NCBI GenBank assembly: GCA_023416655.1
Contig: JAEZHK010000131.1
Coordinates: 1 to 13,335 of the forward strand
From: Bacillota bacterium
Lineage (GTDB): Bacteria; Bacillota; Clostridia; Christensenellales; Aristaeellaceae
DNA length: 13,335 nucleotides
Direction: 5' to 3'
In this document: piece after piece, positions 6,714-13,285 of the stretch
How positions within the stretch are numbered: position 1 is the first letter of the stretch
Layout: each line of letters begins with the position of its first letter
Program-made: the position numbers and the translations under genes
The notes under the pieces: generated by a model
Databases searched by the model: none
Seen by the model: only the letters and a program-made list of their open reading frames with translations
Told to the model about the DNA's origin: nothing

Positions 6714-7292
6714 TTACCTGTGCAACAGCGGCGAAAGTCGCTTGTACAGAAGAGCCGTGATGACGCACAGTGCGATGCCCTTGATCAAGTTGAACGGGGT
6801 AGTGACCATCAAAACCAGCTCCCACAGACTATCGATAGGAGGAAGAAATTTTGGCATGGCCGCAAAGATCGCCTCCATCGGATAGCCTATTTTGTCCCGA
6901 TACCACGGGATCAGGATGTAATAGTTAGCCAAAGCACCGACCACTGTCATTAGCAGGACGCCCACACTCATGCCCACAAGCGCGCCCGAAAGAGTGCGTC
7001 GCCTTTGATACCAGAGCGAGGCGGTCACCACAAGCGTCGAGGACACCAGGAAGTCCGCTAACTCCCCGATATACAAGCTGTCAGAAGTTGTGCAGCCGAT
7101 CGCGTCCTTGATAAAAACGATGATCAAGCCCGCGACCGGTCCCATCGAGAAGCCGCCCAACAGCGCGGGCAGCGTCGAAAAGTCAAGCTTGTAAACCTGT
7201 TGAAACAGCGGTATACCGGGGATAAGGAATAGAATTGCGGCAACCGCAGACAACATGCCGACCCGCGTGATCGTTTTGACATTCGACTTCAT
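6714..7292 (-). CDS. ribU: Riboflavin ECF transporter S component RibU
   Basis: RibU is the membrane substrate-binding subunit that takes up riboflavin with the shared EcfA-EcfA'-EcfT module, which is not in the window. The product is 192 aa with about six hydrophobic segments. Family traits are KLDFSTLPALLGG (35-47), GPVAGLIIVFIKDAIG (51-66) and the C-terminal TTPFNLIKG (164-172). ATG at 7292 has GAGAGGAGAG about 8 bases upstream. The FMN riboswitch directly upstream supports flavin substrate independently. Its G+C is somewhat lower than neighbours, as is common for hydrophobic proteins. Confidence 0.94.
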   Translation of the reverse strand: MKSNVKTITRVGMLSAVAAILFLIPGIPLFQQVYKLDFSTLPALLGGFSMGPVAGLIIVFIKDAIGCTTSDSLYIGELADFLVSSTLVVTASLWYQRRRTLSGALVGMSVGVLLMTVVGALANYYILIPWYRDKIGYPMEAIFAAMPKFLPPIDSLWELVLMVTTPFNLIKGIALCVITALLYKRLSPLLHR

Positions 7293-7312
7293 TTTTTACT
7301 CTCCTCTCACGA

Positions 7313-7342
7313 TAAAGCCCCTGCAGAAACGTTCGCAGGGGC
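7313..7342 (-). terminator. Expression-platform hairpin of the FMN riboswitch
   Basis: GCCCCTGC and GCAGGGGC pair perfectly over 8 bp (7317-7324/7335-7342) between the aptamer and ribU. On the minus strand the stem is followed by TTTAT, a short T run, so transcription termination on FMN binding is the likely output. The hairpin ends just before the ribU ribosome site, so an effect on translation initiation is also possible. No anti-terminator was worked out. Confidence 0.65.
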
Positions 7343-7360
7343 CATTACGGCTCGTGAAAG

Positions 7361-7490
7361 AAGATCTTCTTCCATCCAGACTTTGCGACCGCCATGGTCG
7401 CATTACTGTCGGCTTCGGAGTTTCACCGAATCAGCCTTTCGGCTCGCGGGCTTTACCGCCGGTGGGGAATCGCACCCCGCCCTGAAGACG
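7361..7490 (-). ncRNA. FMN riboswitch (RFN element)
   Basis: Read on the minus strand, the aptamer consensus is nearly complete: AGGGCGGGGTGCGATTCCCC, ACCGGCGGTA, AGCCCGCGAGC, GGTGAAACTCCGAAGCCGAC and AGTCTGGATGGAAGAAGA appear in order. The closing stem pairs TCTTC near 7486 with GAAGA near 7368. A variable stem, GCGACC/GGTCGC, fits the region before AGTCTGG. FMN binding should lower expression of ribU and whatever is co-transcribed with it. Confidence 0.96.
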
Positions 7491-7510
7491 TTTATGCTGT
7501 TGTGGCAACT

Positions 7511-7539
7511 ATACTATACCGGTGTCTGGGTTTTGTCAA
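7511..7539 (-). promoter_or_regulatory. Promoter of the FMN riboswitch-ribU-tsaE-tsaB-rimI unit
   Basis: On the minus strand a perfect TTGACA (7534-7539) lies 17 bases from TAGTAT (7511-7516). A second reading, TATAGT, fits with a 15-base spacer. Transcription would begin near 7504, just before the riboswitch. It lies between the galK stop and the aptamer, so the unit is independent of galK. Confidence 0.75.
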
Positions 7540-7618
7540 CAGGCGGACAAGTTATTTTCCGGAGCAAGTTGATTAAGATTCAGATCGGTCGGAAGCGCCC
7601 CAAACACCCGGCGGGTTT

Positions 7619-8902
7619 TCAAAGCTTGGCTTTGCCAAGCACGGCGGGTCCGACCGGGCGGACGCGAAGCTGCGTGACCGCGCCCTGCCCGAACACCGCG
7701 TTCATGCGGGCCGTGTACTCGTCCATCAGGGAAAGCGGCACGAAGGCCAGGATGGTGCCCGCGAAACCGCCGCCGTGGATGCGCCACGCGCCGCGGCCTT
7801 CGAGCATCCTGCGGCTCAACTCCAGCGCCAGCGCCATCTCCTGGTTCTCGCTGCCGGGCACGTAAAGGTTCTGCAGCAGCTTCCAGCTGCTCTCGCCGGA
7901 GGCGACGATGCCCTCAAAGAAGGCGTCGAGGTCGTCCGCTTTCAGCGCCTCCACCAGGCACGGCACGCGCGCGTCTTCGTCGAAGAAGTGGAGCGCCCGG
8001 AGGATCGCCCGGTCTGGCACCCTGCCCTTGAGGGACGGGATGGCCGCTTCAAAGTCCGCCTCGAGGATTTCCCGGAGCGCATTGCCGCCCAGAAGGCCCG
8101 CCACCTGCTTCATCTCCACCGGGATGGCCGCGTAGTGGCTGGTGAGGTTTCCGTGCTCGCCGCCGGCGGACACCACCGCCATCGCGTAGCCTTTTTTTGC
8201 GAAGTCGTAGGGAATGGCCTCGATGACCGCGTCCGGGTCCTTGAAGTCCATGGTCACCAGGCCGCCCACCGAGGAGGCCATCTGGTCCAGAAGCCCGCTG
8301 GGCTTTCCAAAGTAATTGTTTTCGGCGTACTTGGCGATCAGCGCGCGGTTTTCGGCTGAAATCTTTCCATCTCCGAACAACGCGTCAAACAGCGCGACCA
8401 GCATCACCTCGAACGCCGCGGACGAGGAAAGCCCGCTGCCCTTGAACACGGTGGACGTGATGACAGCGTCCAGGCCGCCCACTGGATGCCCCAGCGCCTT
8501 CATCCGCGCGGCGACGCCCCGAATCAGGGAATGCGTCGTCTCGTACTCGGCGGGCACGGCTTCAAGCTCGCGAAGGTCCACGATGAAGGGCTTTTCATAC
8601 CCTTCGGAGTACAGCGTGACGGTGCCGTCCGCCCGCTTCGACGCGGCGGCTACGGTGTCGAGGTTGATGGCGGCGGCCAGCACGCGGCCATGGTTGTGGT
8701 CGGTGTGGTTGCCCGCGATCTCGGTGCGGCCGGGCGCGGACGCGAAGATCAGCTCCTCCGCCTCGCCAAAGATCTTCCGGTGGCTTTCGGCCAGCGCCGT
8801 ATAGCGCGGGGCCTCCCGCGCCTCTTCGCCCGGATAGATCTGGGAAAGCGCCTGCGCGGCTTCGGGGGTGGCCAGGTAGTCGATCATCTGCCTCGTGTTC
8901 AT
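7619..8902 (-). CDS. Galactokinase-family sugar kinase (GHMP superfamily)
   Basis: The product is 427 aa, slightly longer than typical GalK (about 390). The GHMP core is clear: PGRTEIAGNHTDHNHG (57-72), the ATP loop KGSGLSSSAA (154-163), the catalytic-Asp segment GLLDQMAS (203-210, Asp206) and the C-terminal RIHGGGFAGT (374-383). True galactokinases read GRxNxIGEHTDY in the first motif; here the Glu of GEH is Asn and the Tyr is His, while Arg59, His66 and Asp68 remain. The sugar could therefore be galactose or a relative. ATG at 8902 has AAGGAG upstream. It stands alone, between the sugar transferase gene and the ribU promoter, with no other Leloir genes in view, so context does not decide the substrate. 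A 7-bp GCTTGGC/GCCAAGC hairpin spans its last codons. Confidence 0.88.
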   Translation of the reverse strand: MNTRQMIDYLATPEAAQALSQIYPGEEAREAPRYTALAESHRKIFGEAEELIFASAPGRTEIAGNHTDHNHGRVLAAAINLDTVAAASKRADGTVTLYSEGYEKPFIVDLRELEAVPAEYETTHSLIRGVAARMKALGHPVGGLDAVITSTVFKGSGLSSSAAFEVMLVALFDALFGDGKISAENRALIAKYAENNYFGKPSGLLDQMASSVGGLVTMDFKDPDAVIEAIPYDFAKKGYAMAVVSAGGEHGNLTSHYAAIPVEMKQVAGLLGGNALREILEADFEAAIPSLKGRVPDRAILRALHFFDEDARVPCLVEALKADDLDAFFEGIVASGESSWKLLQNLYVPGSENQEMALALELSRRMLEGRGAWRIHGGGFAGTILAFVPLSLMDEYTARMNAVFGQGAVTQLRVRPVGPAVLGKAKL

Positions 8903-8926
8903 TCGGGTCTGCTCCTTGCCTCAAAA

Positions 8927-8947
8927 TGGACGGCGCTCTTCGCGCCG
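8927..8947 (-). terminator. Possible weak terminator between the sugar transferase and galactokinase genes
   Basis: CGGCGC (8931-8936) pairs with GCGCCG (8942-8947) around a 5-base loop. On the minus strand it is followed by TCCATTTTG, so the T run is short and displaced. No clear galactokinase promoter was found in this 116-base gap, so read-through from the sugar transferase gene is possible. Confidence 0.3.
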
Positions 8948-9018
8948 CAGGATTTCTTTGGGATCATGATTGGCCATTTCGCCAGGGCGTCCCAAGTCGG
9001 GAATGCCCGGGTGCCTCC

Positions 9019-9606
9019 CTAGTGCCTACCCTCCACGACGCCCTCGCCCCGGAACGCGTCCCGGAGCGTTCGCAGCACGCACCTCGCGTCCATGATGAAG
9101 CCCAGCTTTACCGCGTATTCGCCGTCAAAGCGCGCCTTGACGTCGATGGGCAGCTCGTCCCGCCCGTTGACCTGCGCCCAGCCGGTGAGGCCGGGGCGCA
9201 GCGCGTTCGCGCCCACCTCTTCCCGCCGCTCGATCAGATCGTACTGGTTCCAGAGCGCCGGGCGCGGGCCGACAAAGCTCATTTCACCCTTCAAGATGTT
9301 GATCAGCTGCGGCAGTTCGTCCAGCGACGTCTTCCGGAGGAATCGGCCGCTCCGGGTGATGAAGGCGTAAGGGTCCTTCAAAAGGTGCGTGGGCACGTCC
9401 TTGGGTGTGTCCATGCGCATGGTCCTGAATTTCAGGATCATGAAATGGGTTTTATCCTGCCCCACGCGCTTCTGCTTAAAGAACACCGGCCCGCGCGAAT
9501 CGGCCTTGATCCACAGCGCGATCAGCGCGCCGGGGATGATGAGGGCGGCCAGCGCAAGGAGCGCGGCCAAAAAGTCCAGCGTCTGTTTTACATGTCTTTT
9601 GTACAT
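9019..9606 (-). CDS. Bacterial sugar transferase (monotopic phosphoglycosyl transferase)
   Basis: Enzymes of this family move a sugar-1-phosphate from a nucleotide sugar to undecaprenyl phosphate at the inner membrane face, starting exopolysaccharide, capsule or glycoprotein glycans. The product is 195 aa, the short form with only the catalytic domain. A hydrophobic helix (10-33) with a central Pro25 fits the re-entrant helix of this family. Motifs: GPVFFKQKRVG (39-49), KFRTM (59-63), TSLDELPQ (93-100) with the likely catalytic Asp96-Glu97 pair, FVGPRP (111-116) and PGLTGWAQVNGR (138-149). The donor sugar is unknown. The ATG at 9606 matches the usual family start; the frame continues upstream but only antisense to the next gene. 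There is no ribosome site, and the -10 box ends 6 bases before the ATG. No other glycan genes are near. Confidence 0.9.
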   Translation of the reverse strand: MYKRHVKQTLDFLAALLALAALIIPGALIALWIKADSRGPVFFKQKRVGQDKTHFMILKFRTMRMDTPKDVPTHLLKDPYAFITRSGRFLRKTSLDELPQLINILKGEMSFVGPRPALWNQYDLIERREEVGANALRPGLTGWAQVNGRDELPIDVKARFDGEYAVKLGFIMDARCVLRTLRDAFRGEGVVEGRH

Positions 9607-9612
9607 GGCGAT

Positions 9613-9641
9613 AGTATAGCACCCGCGGCGCGCTGTGACAA
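9613..9641 (-). promoter_or_regulatory. Promoter of the sugar transferase gene, probably giving a leaderless mRNA
   Basis: On the minus strand TTGTCA (9636-9641), a 17-base spacer and TATACT (9613-9618) make a good sigma-A-type promoter. Only ATCGCC separates the -10 from the ATG at 9606. The start of transcription is therefore expected within a base or two of the start codon. Confidence 0.7.
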
Positions 9642-9647
9642 GGTGCG

Positions 9648-9676
9648 AACGCATTTTCGCGCGCCGCCATAGGATA
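9648..9676 (+). promoter_or_regulatory. Candidate mother-cell sigma (sigma-K-like) promoter of the Cys-rich protein gene
   Basis: CATAGGATA (9668-9676) matches the sigma-K -10 pattern CATAnnnTA. AACG lies 16 bases upstream (9648-9651), close to the -35 pattern mACm. The start would be near 9684, about 65 bases before the ATG. No convincing sigma-A promoter is seen on this strand. The motif is short and could occur by chance. Confidence 0.45.
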
Positions 9677-9750
9677 CAGCGCGGGTAGACCATCCGCAAA
9701 TCGGGCGAGGCGGCGCGGGCCGCCCGCCGAGTTTCAAAGGAGGAGTCGCG

Positions 9751-10740
9751 ATGTCCTTTTACAGCTACAAGAACGCAAACGCCGACCAATGCCCCGGATC
9801 GATCGTCGGCGGCGCCATGCAGGGCGTGACTGAGAGAATCTGCGTACAAGTGAAGAATGTCCTTGATGCGTGCCTCCAGCAGGAGCAGCTCGATGATGTC
9901 GAACTCACCGTCTCCGACATCGTGCCGCTGCTGCCGTCACCCCAGACCGGATGCCAGACCAACGGCCGTCCCTGCAACTGCAACGTCTGCGGCTGCCAGG
10001 CAAACTGCGTCTGTGGCGCAGGCGGAGTCATTACTTATCCGGAAGCCCTGGAGAACGCGCGCAACAGCCCCGAGCCGCTTCCTGCGCCCTGCGGGCAATG
10101 GACGTTTGTCAGCTGCCGGTCGGCTTCGATGTGCGGCCGCATCCACAACCTGACCATCGACCGGCTCTGCGACCGACCGCAATTCGCCCGTGTCAAGGCG
10201 GAAATCGAAATCCCGATCGATGTGATCTTCGTCGATGCCCGCTGCCAGGAGTGGATCGGCCGCGCCAAGCTGACCGTGCTCAAAGACGTGCTGCTTTGCA
10301 TCCCCGAGGAGTCGATCGTGCCCTTCACGGTGGAAAGCATGGTCAGCTCCATCTGCGTCTCCGGCGATTACATCGGCAACTGCAAGTTCGAAGTGACCAT
10401 CTGCGTCTCGGTGGTGCTCAAGATCCTGGCGGAAGTGGACCTGATGATCCCCGCCTTCGGATTCTGCGAGATCCCGCCCTGCGAGGAATTCGCGGAGAAC
10501 GTGTGCGATGAGTTCTTCTCACTGCCGATGTTCCCCAAGCGCAGCTGCGCCAACATCCTGACCGGTACGGTGCCCTTTACCAACGCCAACAATAACAACG
10601 GTACCAGCGTGGCCGGAGCCACGGTCGGAGGCTGCGTCAACAACCTTGGCGTGAGCACCTGCTCCAACTGTGGCACGTCCTTCGGCGGGATGAGCTCCCT
10701 CTGCCCCCGCTGCGGCCGCACGATGAGCTCCTGCTTCTGA
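9751..10740 (+). CDS. Cys-rich, spore-coat-like protein with C-terminal zinc ribbon
   Basis: The product is 329 aa with 29 cysteines (nearly 9%). After GGAMQGVTERICVQV (20-34) comes a dense cluster between Cys68 and Cys88 (seven Cys in 21 residues). Residues 145-250 alternate beta-rich hydrophobic stretches, such as KAEIEIPIDVIFVDA (149-163) and KILAEVDLMIPAFGFCEIPP (224-243), in a pattern I associate with clostridial proteins of the coat or exosporium type. An Asn-rich linker (275-280) leads to a zinc ribbon, CSNC (304-307) and CPRC (318-321). There is no signal peptide. AAAGGAGG precedes the ATG at 9751. A structural, disulphide- or metal-linked role in the spore is inferred from composition and from the sigma-K-like promoter; direct proof is lacking. 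Confidence 0.8.
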   Translation: MSFYSYKNANADQCPGSIVGGAMQGVTERICVQVKNVLDACLQQEQLDDVELTVSDIVPLLPSPQTGCQTNGRPCNCNVCGCQANCVCGAGGVITYPEALENARNSPEPLPAPCGQWTFVSCRSASMCGRIHNLTIDRLCDRPQFARVKAEIEIPIDVIFVDARCQEWIGRAKLTVLKDVLLCIPEESIVPFTVESMVSSICVSGDYIGNCKFEVTICVSVVLKILAEVDLMIPAFGFCEIPPCEEFAENVCDEFFSLPMFPKRSCANILTGTVPFTNANNNNGTSVAGATVGGCVNNLGVSTCSNCGTSFGGMSSLCPRCGRTMSSCF

Positions 10741-10813
10741 CGCGGGCAGGGCAGCCCGCAAGCCCGCCCTCGCGCCGCCGGCGGAACTCCTTGGAGGCGG
10801 GGCGGTTCAGATA

Positions 10814-10861
10814 GGCGCCGGAATTTGAAGTGGCAAACCCCCTACGAAAGCCTCCGGCGCC
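10814..10861. other. Inverted repeat in the spacer after the Cys-rich gene
   Basis: GGCGCCGGA (10814-10822) and TCCGGCGCC (10853-10861) are perfect 9-base inverted copies separated by 30 bases. It lies 12 bases before the larger hairpin at 10874, so the two may form one folded RNA. No T run follows on either strand. Confidence 0.5.
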
Positions 10862-10873
10862 AATATACATCGG

Positions 10874-10909
10874 GACATGCGCGCCGCCCGAAAGGGCGGC
10901 GCGCATGTC
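10874..10909. other. Very stable 16-bp hairpin with a GAAA tetraloop
   Basis: A perfect 16-bp, G+C-rich stem (10874-10889/10894-10909) is capped by GAAA, a stable GNRA loop. It sits between two plus-strand genes, 134 bases after the Cys-rich gene stop and 123 before the next start. No T run follows, so a classical intrinsic terminator is not shown. An mRNA end-protecting or processing structure is possible. The rest of the 292-base spacer holds no convincing gene. Confidence 0.6.
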
Positions 10910-11032
10910 GCTTACGGGGCAATCCGGAACAACTCGCAGGGCCAGTTGGCACGGATGCCGGGGATTTACGGTTACGGCCGGTAGGTTCCCCCCTGCACTG
11001 CCGATCCGATGCGGCGCGAAGGAGGTCTATCC

Positions 11033-11311
11033 ATGAGCATGGAACTTGTTTTGCAGTTTCTCCAGACCGCTTCCGTGGTGCTGGCGATGGCGGTCGCGGC
11101 AGGCACCATCCGCAGGCGCGGCAGCGACCGGACCGCCGAGCTGACCAAGATGCAGGTAGACATTGATTATATCAAGCAGCGCCTCGACAGCTTCGACAAG
11201 CAGGCGGCCAGGATTACCGAACTGGAGGCATGCTGCAAGACAATCAGCAAGCGCTTGGACGACCATCTGTGGCTCGAGCACGGCTGTAAAAAGGAGGGCG
11301 ACCGGGAGTGA
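11033..11311 (+). CDS. Small membrane-anchored coiled-coil protein, function unknown
   Basis: The product is 92 aa and I do not recognise it. An N-terminal membrane helix (about 5-26) is followed by a basic patch RRRG and then a helical, heptad-like charged region (about 33-78) with MQVDIDYIKQRLDSF and ITELEACCKTISKRL; the end is charged. The layout resembles small phage-related or envelope proteins of the XhlA/holin-accessory kind, but with the membrane helix at the opposite end, so that link is weak. ATG at 11033 has a very good AAGGAGGT site. It follows the Cys-rich gene on the same strand after a hairpin-rich spacer and ends 5 bases before repeat copy 2. Confidence 0.7.
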   Translation: MSMELVLQFLQTASVVLAMAVAAGTIRRRGSDRTAELTKMQVDIDYIKQRLDSFDKQAARITELEACCKTISKRLDDHLWLEHGCKKEGDRE

Positions 11312-11315
11312 CACA

Positions 11316-11522
11316 GGCAAACGAATGAAAATGGGCGGACACATTTTCATTCGTTTGCCGAAGGTACGATGGACGTCGCCTGAATAATTTGCGAATTTTT
11401 CCGGGCGGCGCCGGGTCGGGTGAGCATTTCGCAAGCGAAATGCCGCCCGCGCCGACGTACACGCCGCCGGCACGATTGAATCTTGGAGGGTCTCGACCCT
11501 CCAAACCTCCCGGAGAATCACC
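11316..11522 (+). repeat. Structured intergenic repeat, copy 2
   Basis: Copy 2 has the same stem order as 4825-5047. Stems: A, a perfect 18 bp (11316-11333/11342-11359); B, 7 bp CGTCGCC with GGCGGCG including one G-U pair (11374-11380/11404-11410), enclosing a core TTTGCGAA (11388-11395); C, perfect 9 bp GCATTTCGC with GCGAAATGC (11424-11432/11435-11443); D, GCCG/CGGC with a 13-base loop 9/13 identical to that of copy 1; E, perfect 10 bp with a TC loop (11483-11492/11495-11504). The tail CCCGGAGAATCA matches copy 1. It lies between convergent genes. Paired bases differ from copy 1 while pairing is kept. Confidence 0.75.
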
Positions 11523-11569
11523 TGGAATCCAACACGCATGGAAGTCGTAGACATATTGAGAGCGGCCGG

Positions 11570-13285
11570 TCAGTCTTCGCCTTCCAGCCTCAATCGCTCC
11601 ACCAGCCGCTGGATGCGCGCGCGGGCCTCGGTTTCAAGGAGCAGCTTCTGTTCCTGAGAGGGCGCCTTGTCGCCCATGAGGTGGACGAATTGGCTGACCT
11701 TGAGCCCCAGTGCCTCCTGCATGTCCTGGTCGGAGCCGCGCGGGCTGACCAGGTAGTAGCAAAGAAGCGAATCCTCATGCCCGATCCGGTGGGCGCGGTC
11801 CTCCGCCTGCGCGTGGACCGCGGGCGACCAGTCCAATTCCCCGAACACCACGCAGGTGGCCCGCTGAAGGTTCAGCCCCGACGCGGACCGAAGCGACACG
11901 CAGCACAGGTTGGTCTTGCCGTCCATGAAGCGGGCGGCGGCCGCGTCCTTTTCCCCGTCCGTCTCCCGCCCGGTGATGAAGACCGGGTGGCATCCCTTGA
12001 GTTCCGCCTTATAGATGTCCATCACCGCGTGGTGGTGGGCGAACAATAATACGCTCTCCCCCTCATCCGCCAGCGCCTTCACGAAGGCCGCCACATAGGG
12101 TGCCTTGGCGATGCCCGTGGCCTGGCGCTGCTTTTGGCAGATGTCGTCCTCCGCCAGCGCCCGCGCGGAGGGGTCCGTAAGCGACGGCAGCGCGCGCACC
12201 TTTTCCATCACCGGCCGCATCAGTTCCCGGTAGATTTTGTCATCCCAGTCGATCTCCTGCACCAGACGCCGCTTGGGGGGGAGTTCCGGGAGCACCTCGG
12301 CCTTGGTGCGCCGCAGCATCAGCCCTTCTCGTCTCAAGTGCTCGCCCAGCAAGTCCGGCTTTGCCACGATGTTATTGTTGTAACCGTAGCACCATTCGCG
12401 GGAGAAGCTCTCCCAACTGCCCAGAAAGTGAAAATCCAGAATGTTGACCACGTTCCAGATCTCGCCGCCGTGGTTGTAAATGGGCGTGCCGCTTAGGCCG
12501 ATCACGCTGTCTGCCGCGGAAGCGACGAGGCTGGCGGAGGAATATTTCTCGGTGCCCGCGTGGCGCAGTTCCTGGATCTCGTCATAGATGACGGTCTGGA
12601 AGCCGCATTCCGGCAGCGCCTTCTTCCAGCCGCGCAGCAGGAGGTAATGCACGATGTAGATGTCCGCCTCGGGCAAGCCGTAGGGCGTGAGGCCCCTGAT
12701 CACATGCACGCGCACGCCGTCTTCGAGCGTCAGAAACCGCTCGGTCTCCCGCTGCCAGTTGCGCACGAGGTGCGGCGGCACCACAATCAGCGCCGGGAAC
12801 TGGGACGTGGTGGCGAGGTACGAGAGCGCCTGCACGGTCTTGCCAAGGCCCATCTCATCGGCGAGCAGCGCCCGGCGGCTGCCCAGCAGGAACGCCAGCC
12901 CCTGCTTTTGAAAGGGCATCAGTTCACCCGAGAAGCGGTCCTCCGGCGGCGTGGCGGATTCGGGCATCTGTAGCCGCGCCTCCCGCCAGGCGGCGTACTC
13001 CCGCGCCTCCGAGAGCGCGTCCTCCCACTTTTCCTGGTCGGCCTCGCGGACCTCCAGCGGGTAGCGCAGCATCAGCCAGTTGAGTTCACCGATGATCCGC
13101 CGGTGGGCGGTGAAGCGCGCCTCCCCCCTGCCCCGGCCCTCGCAGCCGGGGAACAGCCGCTTGGCCAGCTCCGTCACGCAGGGCTCGGCCTTGATGACCC
13201 AGCACTTGCCCTTCCGGTTGTAGGACAGCGTGCCGTAATAGTGGGCGGCGGTTCCGGCTTCCCGAAGGTACGACGGATAGTTCAC
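11570..13285 (-). CDS. SNF2-family DNA helicase/translocase
   Basis: The product is 571 aa with both helicase lobes. Motifs: LMPFQKQGLAFLL (122-134), motif I DEMGLGKT (143-150), motif II DEIQ (235-238) in place of the common DEAH, motif III SGTPIYN (265-271), motif V near SASGLNLQRA (467-476) and motif VI QAEDRAHRIGH (493-503). The first about 115 residues resemble the N-terminal part of SMARCAL1-like or phage-type SNF2 proteins and hold no domain I can name. It should be an ATP-driven double-strand DNA translocase in repair, replication-fork handling or phage/defence biology. The GTG at 13285 is chosen because it overlaps the upstream stop as GTGA and GGGGGGTGG lies before it; a TTG at 13303 is the alternative. 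Its end is convergent with the small membrane gene, with repeat copy 2 between. Confidence 0.88.
   Translation of the reverse strand: MNYPSYLREAGTAAHYYGTLSYNRKGKCWVIKAEPCVTELAKRLFPGCEGRGRGEARFTAHRRIIGELNWLMLRYPLEVREADQEKWEDALSEAREYAAWREARLQMPESATPPEDRFSGELMPFQKQGLAFLLGSRRALLADEMGLGKTVQALSYLATTSQFPALIVVPPHLVRNWQRETERFLTLEDGVRVHVIRGLTPYGLPEADIYIVHYLLLRGWKKALPECGFQTVIYDEIQELRHAGTEKYSSASLVASAADSVIGLSGTPIYNHGGEIWNVVNILDFHFLGSWESFSREWCYGYNNNIVAKPDLLGEHLRREGLMLRRTKAEVLPELPPKRRLVQEIDWDDKIYRELMRPVMEKVRALPSLTDPSARALAEDDICQKQRQATGIAKAPYVAAFVKALADEGESVLLFAHHHAVMDIYKAELKGCHPVFITGRETDGEKDAAAARFMDGKTNLCCVSLRSASGLNLQRATCVVFGELDWSPAVHAQAEDRAHRIGHEDSLLCYYLVSPRGSDQDMQEALGLKVSQFVHLMGDKAPSQEQKLLLETEARARIQRLVERLRLEGED

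Noticed and set aside
7619..7641. GCTTGGC/GCCAAGC hairpin at the galactokinase stop as a terminator
   Set aside because: It lies within the coding sequence, and no T run follows on the minus strand.
9607..9849. Upstream extension of the sugar transferase reading frame by about 80 codons
   Set aside because: It runs antisense into the Cys-rich gene, has no ribosome site, and starts upstream of the gene's own promoter; family members start at the MYKR-like position.
10830..11036. Small plus-strand frame in the spacer, and a 35-codon frame from 10877
   Set aside because: Neither has a ribosome site; both run through the 16-bp hairpin, which would block initiation, and neither resembles a known product.
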